Shown here: piece after piece, positions 1-8,770 of the stretch
Layout: each line of letters starts with the position of its first letter
How positions within the stretch are numbered: position 1 is the stretch's first letter
Assembly: GCA_003220225.1 (NCBI GenBank)
Contig: QHRU01000048.1
Span: 1-64,000 of the forward strand
Direction of reading: 5' to 3'
DNA length: 64,000 nucleotides
From: Candidatus Rokuibacteriota bacterium
Lineage (GTDB): Bacteria > Methylomirabilota > Methylomirabilia > Rokubacteriales > CSP1-6
Translations under genes and position numbers: made by a program
Notes under the pieces: generated by a model
Database searches by the model: none
Seen by the model: the letters and a program-made list of their open reading frames with translations, nothing else
What the model was told of the DNA's origin: nothing

Positions 1-1
1 A

Positions 2-220
2 CTCCCTGCTTCACTGCCGAGATCGCAAAATCAGCGTGGAGGGAACGACTGGACCAAAGCGCTCCGAACCGCACTACGCCTCGAGCATTTCTCCGAGTAC
101 CGCCACGACCAGGCCAACCGCAACGCGTTCAGCGTCCGCAACGTGGGCGGCCGCGGGCTGGCGCCGACGTCGGATGCGCAGAACACGATCACCGTCGCGC
201 TCTACTACTCGTTCTTCTGA
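2..220 (+). CDS. C-terminal fragment of an outer-membrane beta-barrel protein
   Basis: The reading frame is open at the left edge of the window and ends at a TGA at 218-220, so only the last 72 residues are present. The final residues read NTITVALYYSFF. An amphipathic alternating strand ending in Phe is the usual signature for BamA-dependent insertion of outer-membrane barrels. Charged and polar turns upstream (RLEHFSEYRHDQANRN) fit barrel hairpins. The family cannot be named from this piece; an MtrB/PioB-like, porin or other large barrel is possible. It converges on the next gene with 6 bp between stops. Confidence 0.55.
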   Translation, partial: LPASLPRSQNQRGGNDWTKALRTALRLEHFSEYRHDQANRNAFSVRNVGGRGLAPTSDAQNTITVALYYSFF

Positions 221-226
221 GCGGCC

Positions 227-592
227 TCAGCGGGCCGCAACCTCGTACTCTTCCTCGACCTCGTCGGGGATGGTGGCGGGGTGATCGAGCGGGAGAGCGA
301 CAGGCTGCGGCCGGTGGGACTCGATCACGCGGATGGTCATCCGCTCCCCGGCGCAATCGCACCAGTTCTGGAGGTCGAAGGATGGGCGGTTGGCCCGGAG
401 CCACACGGACATCGCGCCGAAGACGCCGAGGGTCACGAAGTAGCGGAACGCGATCCGGGCCGCATGGGGCGACTGCCCGGCTTCCACGGCGGCGAGGGCG
501 GCCAGCTGGGGGACGGTCACCGCATAGAGGAGTTCCCATCGTGGCCGGCCGATGGCCGATCCTGCTACCCGTTGGCGCTGGGTGTCGCACAT
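227..592 (-). CDS. Small hypothetical membrane protein
   Basis: The product is a 121-residue protein that I do not recognise. The ATG at 592 is preceded by a good ribosome binding site (GGAGG, 8 bases before the start), which fixes the start inside a much longer open frame antisense to the next gene. Two hydrophobic stretches, at about residues 22-38 and 50-66, suggest a small inner-membrane protein. The C-terminal third is polar and ends in an acidic run (EVEEEYEVAAR). There are Cys residues at about 78 and 80 (WCDC). It is divergent from the KimA-like gene and shares a 171 bp intergenic region with it. Confidence 0.6.
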   Translation of the reverse strand: MCDTQRQRVAGSAIGRPRWELLYAVTVPQLAALAAVEAGQSPHAARIAFRYFVTLGVFGAMSVWLRANRPSFDLQNWCDCAGERMTIRVIESHRPQPVALPLDHPATIPDEVEEEYEVAAR

Positions 593-763
593 CGCGGTGA
601 CCTCCGATTGGGACTCTGGCACCCCCTGGTTCAAGCCGGCGTTAAGAGGCTGACCGCCGCCGTTAAAATTCCGTAAAAATTCGCCGCCCGCCGGCGAAAC
701 CGGCCGGCCGTCGGCCCAGCCGGGGCTAGACTCCGGGCTCATGCGCCTCCATGCGGGGCCGGC

Positions 764-2590
764 GTGAGATTCACGCTGCTGAAGCGTGTGCTCGTCGGCC
801 CGCCGATGCCGCTGGCCCAGGCCCGCCACGAGCGGCTGCGCAAGCGGGTCGCGCTCGCCGTCTTCTCCTCCGACGCGCTCTCGTCCGTCGCCTACGCGAC
901 GGAAGAGATCCTTCTCATCCTCGTGCTGGCCGGGACCGTCGCCCTGCACTACTCGGTCCCGATCGCGCTGGCCATCACCGCGCTGCTCGCGATCGTCACG
1001 GTCTCCTACCAGCAGACGATCCATGCCTATCCCAGCGGCGGCGGCTCGTACATCGTCGCGCAGGACAACCTCGGGACGGTGGCGGGGCTGGTGGCGGCGG
1101 CCGCGCTGCTCGTCGATTACGTGCTGACGGTCTCGGTGTCGGTCGCCGCGGGCGTGGCGGCCGTGACGTCGGCGTTGCCCGACCTGGCGCCCCACAGGGT
1201 GGCGATCGGCGTCGCGTGCGTGGCCGCCATCGCGCTCGCCAACATCCGCGGCGTACGCGAGTCGGGGCGCATCTTCGCCGTCCCGACCTATTTCTTCATC
1301 GTGTCGTTCGGCTTGATGATCATCGAGGGCTTCTTTCGGCTGGCCACCGGCAGCCTGCCCAGGACGCCGCCGCCGGACCTGCCCGCGGTGGAGACGCTGA
1401 CGTGGTTCCTGATCCTCCGCGCGTTCTCGTCCGGGTGCACGGCGATGACGGGGACGGAAGCGATCTCGAACGGCATCCCGGCCTTCCGGCCGCCGGAATC
1501 CCGCAACGCCGCCATCACCCTCGGCTGGATGGCCGTGATCCTGGGCACGTTCTTCGTCGGCCTGACTGTGCTCGCGGACCGCCTCGGCGTCGTGCCGGTG
1601 CCGGAGGAGACCGTCGTCTCCCAGATCGCGCGCCGTCTGCACGGCACCGGTCTCTTCTACTACGCGATCCAGGCGGCCACCGCCCTCATCCTCGTGCTGG
1701 CCGCCAACACCTCGTTCGCCGACTTCCCGCGGCTCTCGTCGCTGCTGGCGCGCGACCGCTTCGTGCCGCGCCAGTTCGCGAACCTCGGCGAGCGCCTGGT
1801 CTTCTCCAACGGGATCATGGTGCTGGGCGGGCTGGCCGCGCTGCTGCTGGTCGTCTTCGGCGGCGAGACCCACGCCCTGATCCCGCTCTACGCGGTCGGC
1901 GTCTTCATCTCGTTCACGCTGTCACAGTCGGGGATGGTCCGGCGCTGGTGGCATCGACGCGAGCCCGGCTGGCGCCACCGGCTCGCCATCAACGGCGTGG
2001 GAGCGGTGACGACGGGCATCGTGACGCTCGTCATCGCGGCCACGAAATTCACCCACGGCGCATGGATCGTCGTGCTCGTGGTCCCGACGCTGGTGGCCAC
2101 CTTCATGGCCATGCGCCGCCACTACGACGACGTGGCCGAGCAGCTCTCGCTGGAGGGGCTGGCAGCGCCGCCCGAGCTCCGCCATACGGTGCTGATCATC
2201 GTGGGCGACCTGCACCGCGGGGTTGTGCGCGCCGTTCAGTACGCGAAGACGCTGGCGGCGCCGAGCGTCGCCGTGCGTGCCGTCTTCGTGGAGACCGACC
2301 CCGCGAAGACGGCGAAGCTGGAGGAGAAGTGGGCGCGCTGGGGACTGGGCGTGCCGCTGGTGATCCTGAACTCGCCCTACCGGTCGCTGCTAAGGCCGCT
2401 CGTCGAGTACCTCGACGCGCTGCAGGCGCAGGGCGACGACCACATGGTGACCGTCGTCATCCCCGAGTTCCTGCCCTCGAAGTGGTGGCAGCACGTGCTG
2501 CACAACCAGACGGCGCTCCTCGTCAAGGGCACGCTCCTGTTCCGCAAGAACACCGTCGTCGTCGACGTGCCGTATCTGCTGAAGCGCTGA
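764..2590 (+). CDS. KimA-like APC-family potassium/proton symporter
   Basis: A 608-residue APC-superfamily permease. Its length and its N-terminal motif (LSSDALSSVAYATEEI, about residues 36-51) match the KimA/YdaO group, whose Bacillus member is a high-affinity K+/H+ symporter of 607 residues. About twelve hydrophobic segments fill residues 30-445. They are followed by a soluble C-terminal part (about 450-608) with a universal-stress-like pattern (VLIIVGDLHRGVVRAVQYAK), as in KimA. The start is GTG at 764; nearby upstream ATGs are in other frames, and the ribosome binding site is weak. No c-di-AMP riboswitch is recognisable upstream. An amino-acid permease is the alternative. Confidence 0.8.
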   Translation: MRFTLLKRVLVGPPMPLAQARHERLRKRVALAVFSSDALSSVAYATEEILLILVLAGTVALHYSVPIALAITALLAIVTVSYQQTIHAYPSGGGSYIVAQDNLGTVAGLVAAAALLVDYVLTVSVSVAAGVAAVTSALPDLAPHRVAIGVACVAAIALANIRGVRESGRIFAVPTYFFIVSFGLMIIEGFFRLATGSLPRTPPPDLPAVETLTWFLILRAFSSGCTAMTGTEAISNGIPAFRPPESRNAAITLGWMAVILGTFFVGLTVLADRLGVVPVPEETVVSQIARRLHGTGLFYYAIQAATALILVLAANTSFADFPRLSSLLARDRFVPRQFANLGERLVFSNGIMVLGGLAALLLVVFGGETHALIPLYAVGVFISFTLSQSGMVRRWWHRREPGWRHRLAINGVGAVTTGIVTLVIAATKFTHGAWIVVLVVPTLVATFMAMRRHYDDVAEQLSLEGLAAPPELRHTVLIIVGDLHRGVVRAVQYAKTLAAPSVAVRAVFVETDPAKTAKLEEKWARWGLGVPLVILNSPYRSLLRPLVEYLDALQAQGDDHMVTVVIPEFLPSKWWQHVLHNQTALLVKGTLLFRKNTVVVDVPYLLKR

Positions 2591-2600
2591 GCCGGGCGCG

Positions 2601-3620
2601 TCAGTTCTTCAGCCCGTAGAGCCGCCGCGCATTGTCGGAGAGGATCTTCCGCTTCTGCGCGTCGCTCATGTCTCCGCGGTCGCGGATCTCGTCGATCGAC
2701 TGTGGATACGAGTTGTCCCAGTGCGGGAAGTCGGAGGCGTAGACGATCTGGTTCTCGCCCAACAGCTTCAGCGCCTGCGGCAGCAGCCACTCGTCGGCCT
2801 CGCACGAGACGTAGATCTTGCCGGAGCGCACGTAGTCGCTCGGCTTCTTCTTGAGCACGGGGGCTTCCGCCGCGCGCTTGGCGTACTCGTCGTCCATCCG
2901 CTCCATCCAGTACGGCGCCCAGCCGCAGCCCGCCTCCAGAAACGCGATCCTCAGATCCGGGAAGCGCTCGGGAATGCCCTCGAAGACGATCGAGGTGATC
3001 TGGCGCATCTGGCCGAAGGCGTGTGAGCACGTGTGCGCCTGGATGAACTGCGGGAAGAGCTCGACGCCGGCGCCCCCGAGGTGCGAGCCGGAGGCGTGGA
3101 TGCCGAGCATGACGTCCAGACGCTGCGCCATCTCGTAGATCGGCGTGAAGCGCGCGTCGCCCAGCACGTGGCCGCCGTCGGCGGCGAGCATGGCGCCGCA
3201 GAGGCCGAGCTGGCGGACGCCGCGCTCCAACTCGGCCGCCGCCGCCTCCGGGTCCTGGATGGGCAGCAGCGCGACGGCCTGCAGCCGCGGGCTCTTCTTG
3301 ATGAACTCCTCGTGCAGGAACGTGTTGTAGGCGCGGCAGATGGCGGCGGCCCACGCGCGATCCTTCAAGAACGACAGGAACAGCCCCGACGTCGGGTAGA
3401 GGACCGTGACCTCCATCCCGCCGTCGTCGAGCGCCTTCAGCCACTGCTCGGCGGTGCCGCCCACGCTGCCGAGCGTGCCGAGCAAACGCCTGTCCCAGCC
3501 GTCCGCCGGGTAGAGCGGGAGCGAGAGCGGGCGGCGGCGATACGGCTCGTCGAGGTACTTCGCCACCTGCTCGCTGGTCTCGGTGACGTGGCCGTCGGCG
3601 TCGACGATGGGGATGTTCAT
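2601..3620 (-). CDS. Amidohydrolase 2 (ACMSD-like) family metal-dependent hydrolase
   Basis: A 339-residue TIM-barrel hydrolase of the Amidohydro_2 family, which includes aminocarboxymuconate-semialdehyde decarboxylase. The N-terminal metal motif is VDADGHVTE. Other likely ligands are the His residues in LGIHASGSH and the Asp in VYASDFPHWD. Its start overlaps the stop of the TonB-C gene in ATGA, so it is translationally coupled and is the last gene of a three-gene reverse-strand operon. Neighbouring a decarboxylase-type TPP enzyme suggests catabolism of an unidentified carboxylic or aromatic compound. The substrate cannot be told from sequence. Confidence 0.8.
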   Translation of the reverse strand: MNIPIVDADGHVTETSEQVAKYLDEPYRRRPLSLPLYPADGWDRRLLGTLGSVGGTAEQWLKALDDGGMEVTVLYPTSGLFLSFLKDRAWAAAICRAYNTFLHEEFIKKSPRLQAVALLPIQDPEAAAAELERGVRQLGLCGAMLAADGGHVLGDARFTPIYEMAQRLDVMLGIHASGSHLGGAGVELFPQFIQAHTCSHAFGQMRQITSIVFEGIPERFPDLRIAFLEAGCGWAPYWMERMDDEYAKRAAEAPVLKKKPSDYVRSGKIYVSCEADEWLLPQALKLLGENQIVYASDFPHWDNSYPQSIDEIRDRGDMSDAQKRKILSDNARRLYGLKN

Positions 3621-4090
3621 GGGTTGTCCCCCTGTTTGAGAATCTTCTCGAGGCTGCTTTCGACGACGTACCTGAACGTGGCGCGGATCGGCACGTTCTT
3701 GGCGCTGAGCGTGTCGGGAATCGGCGGAAACGGCGCGGCCTGCTTGACGGCGTTCACGGCGTAGTCGTCGTAGATCTGGAAACCGGACGATTTCAGAACG
3801 TTGACGAAGGCGAGCGCGCCGTCCTTTCTGATACCGAACTCGGCGACGAGCTCCGTCGTCTTGTATTCGCACTGTCGCGTCTGCTCATTCTTGACGCACG
3901 GAAAGCTCCATTTCGCCTTGATGGCGCTGCGCACCTTTTCGAGATACTCGGCGTGCTGCGGAGCAGGCGAGTCGAGCGGGATCGACGCGCTCCAGGTCTC
4001 GTCATCGTCGCCGGCACCGGCCGCTGCCGTCTCGAGCGAGGCGGCGGACATTGCGAGGATCAGCGTAATGATCAGGAGGACGTGCTTCAT
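3617..4090 (-). CDS. Secreted TonB C-terminal domain protein
   Basis: A 157-residue protein with a signal peptide (residues 1 to about 24, hydrophobic core LLIITLILAMSA, cleavage near AAA/GAG). The second half is a TonB-C fold, seen in the pattern FGIRKDGALAFVNVLKSSGF followed by AAPFPPIPDTL. It lacks the N-terminal membrane anchor and Pro-rich spacer of true TonB, so it is a periplasmic TonB-C/TolA-like protein rather than an energy transducer. It lies 2 bp after the TPP-enzyme stop and overlaps the amidohydrolase start by 4 bp. Its role in this operon is unknown. Confidence 0.75.
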   Translation of the reverse strand: MKHVLLIITLILAMSAASLETAAAGAGDDDETWSASIPLDSPAPQHAEYLEKVRSAIKAKWSFPCVKNEQTRQCEYKTTELVAEFGIRKDGALAFVNVLKSSGFQIYDDYAVNAVKQAAPFPPIPDTLSAKNVPIRATFRYVVESSLEKILKQGDNP

Positions 4091-4092
4091 TG

Positions 4093-5799
4093 TCACGGCT
4101 TCTTGCACATCACGTTCAGCAGCGCCTGGCGTTTTTCCTCGCGCACGACCTTGAGCGCACGGCGAAACGCGTCGGGCAGCGCGGCGGGGCTCTCCACGCG
4201 CTCGGCCCAGCCGCCGGAGGCCTGGCAGACCATCTCGTAGTCCGGCGGCGGGTCCAGCTCGGTCAGGGGCATGCCGGTGCGCTTGGCCCAGCCGTCGGGC
4301 GCGTGCGAGATGACCGCGCGCTTCACGGCGTTCCACGCGCGGTTGTTGAAGACGATCCAGAGCACGGGGATGTCGTAGGCGCGCGCCACCCAGTGGGCCG
4401 CCGTCGGTGCGCCGAAGATGTAGGCGCCGTCGCCGACGCAGCAGATGACCGTGTGATCCTGCTTGGCCAGCTTGGCGCCGAGCGCGGCGCCCACACCCCA
4501 GCCGAGCCCGCCCGACGAGGGTGAGCCGAAGTAGGTTCCGGGCGTGCGGAAGCAGCACTGGCTCGCGTCGAGGTCGTACTCGTTGACGACGATCGTGCGG
4601 TCGTCGAGCACGTCGCCCACGCAGCGCGAGAGCCACGGCATCTCGATCGGCGTGTCGTCCTTCAGCGCGCGCGCCCGCGACTCGATGGCCGCGCGCCGCT
4701 CGCGGCCCGCCGCGGCCTGCTTGGCGCGCCGCTCCGCCACTACGCGCGGCTCGACCTGCTTGCCCACGGCGTCCGCCAGCGCGGCCAGCGTCAGGCGCGG
4801 GGCGCCGGGCAGCGCCACGTCGGCGCCGAAGCCGCGGATCGGGTAGCGCGAGAAGAGCGGGTCCACCGCGACCTGGATCAGGCGCGCGTCGGCGCGCGGC
4901 GACTTCAGCGACGGGAACCACGGCACGTCGGATTCCACGACGACGATGACGTCGGCCTCGTCGAGGTACGGCGTGGCGTCGAAGCCGCCGTGCAGGTCGT
5001 GGTGCTGCGGGAAGTTCACGTGCGTGTGGAACTGCTCGACGGCCGGCGCCCCGAGCGCCTCGGCCAGCGCCACGAGCGAGGCGACGGCGCCGGGATCGCG
5101 CCCCGCCGCCTTGGCGATGATCAGCGGCCGACGCGCCGCCGCGAGCAGCTTCGCGGCCTCGGCGATCGCCTCCGGCCCCGCCACCGTCGCCGTCGGCTTC
5201 GGGGCGCGCGAGGTCGGCGAGTACTCGAACGACTCCTGCGCCTCGGACAGCACCTCGCGGGGCAGCGTGAGGTACACGGGGCCCTGGGGCTCGGCGCTGG
5301 TGATGGCCAGGGCGCGGTCCACCACCGTCTCCAGCTGGAGGAAGTTGCGGAGCTCGTAGTCCCACTTCACGAACTCGCGAGCGAGCGAGGCCTGGTCGAA
5401 CGACTCCTGCGCCCAGTGGATCGGGCGGTTGCGCGCGCCCGGCATCCCGGCCTCGGTGATCGGGTTGCGGCCGGCGGTGAAGAGCATCGGGACCCCGACG
5501 CGCGAGGCGTTGATGATCCCGGCCAGCGCGTTGGCGGCGCCCACGATGACGTGCACCATGACCGCCTGCGGGCGCCCGGTCACCATCGCGTAGCCATGCG
5601 CCATGGCGACGGCAGGCGTCTCGTGCGGCACCGTCACGGGCTTGGGCAGCGCCTGGCCCTGCGCCAGCCGCTTGGCCCACGCCTCGATGAGCGGCGCGAA
5701 GTCGGTGCCCGCGTTCGCGAAGAGGTACTCGACGCCGCGGGCGGCGAGCAGCTCGAGATAGGCCTCGGCGGTGGACTCGATCGCGATCTTCTTGGTCAT
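4093..5799 (-). CDS. Thiamine pyrophosphate-dependent enzyme, acetolactate-synthase-like
   Basis: A 568-residue enzyme with the three-domain layout of the acetolactate synthase/benzoylformate decarboxylase family. The cofactor-activating Glu lies in VPHETPAVAMAHGYA near the N-terminus. The TPP/Mg motif GDGAYIFGAPTAAHW... ending in FNN is near residue 450. I chose the ATG at 5799 because GAGGA lies 5 bases before it; the in-frame ATG at 5823 has no ribosome binding site. It heads an operon with the TonB-C and amidohydrolase genes. Decarboxylation or carboligation of a 2-oxoacid is expected. Residues specific for true acetolactate synthase were not checked. Confidence 0.8.
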   Translation of the reverse strand: MTKKIAIESTAEAYLELLAARGVEYLFANAGTDFAPLIEAWAKRLAQGQALPKPVTVPHETPAVAMAHGYAMVTGRPQAVMVHVIVGAANALAGIINASRVGVPMLFTAGRNPITEAGMPGARNRPIHWAQESFDQASLAREFVKWDYELRNFLQLETVVDRALAITSAEPQGPVYLTLPREVLSEAQESFEYSPTSRAPKPTATVAGPEAIAEAAKLLAAARRPLIIAKAAGRDPGAVASLVALAEALGAPAVEQFHTHVNFPQHHDLHGGFDATPYLDEADVIVVVESDVPWFPSLKSPRADARLIQVAVDPLFSRYPIRGFGADVALPGAPRLTLAALADAVGKQVEPRVVAERRAKQAAAGRERRAAIESRARALKDDTPIEMPWLSRCVGDVLDDRTIVVNEYDLDASQCCFRTPGTYFGSPSSGGLGWGVGAALGAKLAKQDHTVICCVGDGAYIFGAPTAAHWVARAYDIPVLWIVFNNRAWNAVKRAVISHAPDGWAKRTGMPLTELDPPPDYEMVCQASGGWAERVESPAALPDAFRRALKVVREEKRQALLNVMCKKP

Positions 5800-5890
5800 G
5801 GTGTCCTCGGAGTCCTCCGACATGGCGCGGCCGAGTGGCCGGCCGCGAAAGTGGCCTAGACTAGCACGGCCGCGCTATAACAGTAGCGGC

Positions 5891-6856
5891 ATGGTCGCGC
5901 GCGCCGAGGCCGTCTCCGTCATCCTGCCCGTGCTCAACGAGCGGGACAATCTCGAGCCGCTCCACGCGCGCCTGACGGCGGCGCTCAAGCCGCTGGGCCG
6001 CGACTACGAGATCGTCTTCGTCGACGACGGCAGCACCGACGGCTCGTGGGACGTGATGAAGCGGCTGGTCGCCTCCGACCGCGCGGTGAGGCTCGTGCGC
6101 CTGCGGCGCAACTTTGGCCAGACGGCGGCCCTCGCGGCCGGCCTCGCCCACTCGCGCCACCCCGTCATCGTCACCCTCGACGCCGATCTCCAGAACGATC
6201 CCGCGGACATCCCGCGCCTGCTGGCCGTGCTCGACGCGGGCGACGACGTCGTCTGCGGCTGGCGCCGCGCGCGACACGACCCGTGGTTGACGCGCCGGCT
6301 GCCGTCCGCGCTCGCGAACCGGCTCATCCGCTGGCTCACCGGCGTGCGCATGCACGACATGGGCTGCACGCTGCGCGCGTATCGTCGCGACATCCTCGCC
6401 GACGTTCATCTGTACGGCGACATGCATCGCTACCTGCCGGTGCTGGTGGGATGGGTGGGCGGCCGCATCGGAGAGATCGAGGTGAGCCACCACCCGCGCG
6501 CGGCCGGGGCCTCGAAGTACGGCCTCCTGCGGATCTTCCGCGTGGCGGTGGACCTCCTGAGCATCAAGTTCCTCGGCGACTACGCCACGCGCCCCAACGC
6601 GATCTTCGGCGGCTTCGGCCTGGCCAGCCTCGGACTCGGCGCGCTCGCGTTCCTCGTCGTCGCGTATCGCGTGCTCGTGCTGCGCCGGCTGGAACCCACG
6701 CCGATGGTCTTCCTGATGATCCTCTTCGTCCTCACCGGGGTGCTCTCGCTCTTCATCGGCTTCCTCGCCGACATCGTGATCCGCGGCTTCTACGAGACGC
6801 AGCGTAAACCCGCCTTCTACGTCCGCGAGACGGACGGCATGCAGGGAGTCGAGTAG
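5891..6856 (+). CDS. GtrB/DPM1-like polyprenol-phosphate glycosyltransferase (GT2)
   Basis: A 321-residue GT-A glycosyltransferase. It shows the N-terminal nucleotide-sugar motifs VSVILPVLNERDN and VFVDDGSTDGSW, then the DAD motif in VTLDADLQND. The C-terminus has two hydrophobic segments (about residues 238-262 and 276-298), the layout of GtrB/ArnC-type enzymes that load a sugar onto undecaprenyl phosphate at the inner membrane. It is followed after 5 bp by asnB, and YfhO lies beyond. The context suggests modification of a cell-envelope glycan. The sugar is unknown. The start is the ATG at 5891; upstream in-frame codons run into the divergent TPP-enzyme start region. Confidence 0.85.
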   Translation: MVARAEAVSVILPVLNERDNLEPLHARLTAALKPLGRDYEIVFVDDGSTDGSWDVMKRLVASDRAVRLVRLRRNFGQTAALAAGLAHSRHPVIVTLDADLQNDPADIPRLLAVLDAGDDVVCGWRRARHDPWLTRRLPSALANRLIRWLTGVRMHDMGCTLRAYRRDILADVHLYGDMHRYLPVLVGWVGGRIGEIEVSHHPRAAGASKYGLLRIFRVAVDLLSIKFLGDYATRPNAIFGGFGLASLGLGALAFLVVAYRVLVLRRLEPTPMVFLMILFVLTGVLSLFIGFLADIVIRGFYETQRKPAFYVRETDGMQGVE

Positions 6857-6861
6857 CGCCC

Positions 6862-8745
6862 GTGTGCGGGATCGTCGGCTTCGTGCTGGCGCGGCCGGAC
6901 GGCCGGCCCGAGCAGGCCGTCCTCGAGCGCATGGCCGATCGCATCGCGCACCGCGGCCCCGACGACGAGGGCTTCGTCGTGCGCGGGCCGGCCGCCCTCG
7001 GGGTCCGCCGGCTGCGCATCATCGACCTCGAGACCGGCCGCCAGCCGATGACCGGCGAGGACGGCACCGTGTGGGTGGCCTTCAACGGCGAGATCTACAA
7101 CTACCGCGAGCTCACGAGGCGGCTGACCGCCGCCGGCCACGTGTTCCGCACGCGCTCGGACACCGAGACGATCGTGCACGCGTGGGAGGCGCGCGGCCCC
7201 GACGCCCTCGACGACCTCGAGGGGATGTTCGGCCTCGCCGTCTGGAACGACGCGACGCGCACCCTCGTGCTCGCGCGCGACCGCCTCGGCATCAAGCCCG
7301 TCTACTACGCGGTGCTCCCCGAGGGCCTCGTCTTCGCCTCCGAGCTGAAGGCGATGTTCGAGCATCCCGGCGTCTCGCGCGAGCTGGACATGCAGGCGCT
7401 CTCCGCGTATCTCGCCCACGACTGGGTGCCGGCGCCGCGCTCGATGCTGAAGAGCGTGCGCAAGCTGCCGCCGGGCCACCGGCTGATCTACGCGGGCGGC
7501 GAGGCGCGCGTGGAGTGCTGGTGGGATGTGCGCTACGACGGCGGCGAGCCCATGGTCGAGGTGCAGGCCGCGGCCAAGCTCGGCGCCGTGCTCGACCTCG
7601 CGGTCCGCCAGCACCTGCTCTCCGACGTCCCGCTGGGCGTGTTCCTCTCGGGCGGGCTCGACTCGAGCACCGTCGCGATGTTCGCCCGGCGCCACGTGAA
7701 TCGCCTCAGCACGTTCTCGATCGGCTTCGACGACCGCTCCTTCGACGAGTCGACGTACGCGCGGCGCGTGGCCGCCATCCTCGGTACCGAGCACCACGAA
7801 GAGGTCCTGGGCCCGAACGCGGCGCTCGATCTGGTCGAGGGCCTGGGCGATCTCGTCGACGAGCCGCTCGGCGACGCCTCGATCCTGCCCACGTATCTGC
7901 TCTCGCGCTTCGCGCGGAAGTCGGTCACCGTCGCCCTGTCCGGCGACGGCGGCGACGAGCTGTTCGCCGGCTATCCGACCTACCAGGCGCACCGCGTGGC
8001 GCACACCTGGGCGCGCGCGCCCCGAGCCGCCCGCGCGGTAGCGCGCGCGGCGGTGAACCGGATGCCGGTCTCGCACGACAACCTCAGCCTCGACTTCCGC
8101 CTCAAGCGCTTCGTGGCCGGCGCCGACCTCGATCTCGTCACGCGCCACGCCGTGTGGATGGGCTCCTACACGCCCGCCGAGCAGCGCGGCCTGCTGACGC
8201 CGGGCGCGCTCGCGCGGCTCCCCGACGGACCGTCCTACGCCGAGTGGGAGCGGATGGCGGCGGCGGCGCCGGCGGAGCCCTGGCTCCACCGCGTCCTCTA
8301 TCTGGACCTCAAGGGCTATCTCGGCGAGGGCGTGCTGCAGAAGGTGGACCGCGCGTCGATGGCGTGCTCGCTGGAGGTGCGCGTGCCCCTGCTCGACCGC
8401 CGCGTGGTGGAGGTCGCCGCCGCGCTGCCGCCCGAGATGAAGCTGCGCCGGCTCACCACCAAGCACGTGCTCAAGTGGCTGCTGCGCAACCGGCTGCCCC
8501 GCGACATCGTGCGGCGGCCCAAGCGGGGCTTCGGCGTGCCGCTCGCGCGCTGGTTCCGCACCGAGCTGCGGCCGCTCGTGCACGAGGTGTGCGATGAGGG
8601 CGCGCTGCGCCGCGGCGGCCTCTTCGAGCCCCGCGCGGTCTCCGACCTCATCGGCCAGCACATGCGCGGCGAGGCGGACCACCGCAAGAAGCTCTACACG
8701 CTGCTCGTGTTCCTGCTCTGGGCGCGGCGCCACCGCGTGGCGTAG
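6862..8745 (+). CDS. asnB: Asparagine synthase (glutamine-hydrolysing)
   Basis: A 627-residue class-II glutamine amidotransferase. The GTG start is immediately followed by Cys2 (M-C-G-I-V-G-F), the glutaminase nucleophile after Met removal, so the start is certain. The second half carries the ATP pyrophosphatase P-loop LSGGLDSST and the downstream SGDGGDELFAGYP motif. AsnB-type enzymes amidate aspartate; paralogues in envelope-glycan loci can amidate other carboxylates. The gene sits 5 bp after a GtrB-like glycosyltransferase, so either role is possible here. Confidence 0.9.
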   Translation: MCGIVGFVLARPDGRPEQAVLERMADRIAHRGPDDEGFVVRGPAALGVRRLRIIDLETGRQPMTGEDGTVWVAFNGEIYNYRELTRRLTAAGHVFRTRSDTETIVHAWEARGPDALDDLEGMFGLAVWNDATRTLVLARDRLGIKPVYYAVLPEGLVFASELKAMFEHPGVSRELDMQALSAYLAHDWVPAPRSMLKSVRKLPPGHRLIYAGGEARVECWWDVRYDGGEPMVEVQAAAKLGAVLDLAVRQHLLSDVPLGVFLSGGLDSSTVAMFARRHVNRLSTFSIGFDDRSFDESTYARRVAAILGTEHHEEVLGPNAALDLVEGLGDLVDEPLGDASILPTYLLSRFARKSVTVALSGDGGDELFAGYPTYQAHRVAHTWARAPRAARAVARAAVNRMPVSHDNLSLDFRLKRFVAGADLDLVTRHAVWMGSYTPAEQRGLLTPGALARLPDGPSYAEWERMAAAAPAEPWLHRVLYLDLKGYLGEGVLQKVDRASMACSLEVRVPLLDRRVVEVAAALPPEMKLRRLTTKHVLKWLLRNRLPRDIVRRPKRGFGVPLARWFRTELRPLVHEVCDEGALRRGGLFEPRAVSDLIGQHMRGEADHRKKLYTLLVFLLWARRHRVA

Positions 8746-8770
8746 GCCTCACGCCGCCCGAGGCCGCGCG

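Noticed and set aside
590-764. c-di-AMP riboswitch upstream of the KimA-like gene
   Set aside because: The region is short and none of the conserved riboswitch segments could be seen.
227-1873. 548-codon open frame antisense to the KimA-like gene
   Set aside because: Its upper part is a low-complexity His/Arg/Asp-rich shadow of GC-rich codon bias; only the last 121 codons, with a ribosome binding site, are credible.
5797-5823. Upstream ATG at 5823 for the TPP enzyme
   Set aside because: No ribosome binding site, whereas the ATG at 5799 has GAGGA at proper spacing.
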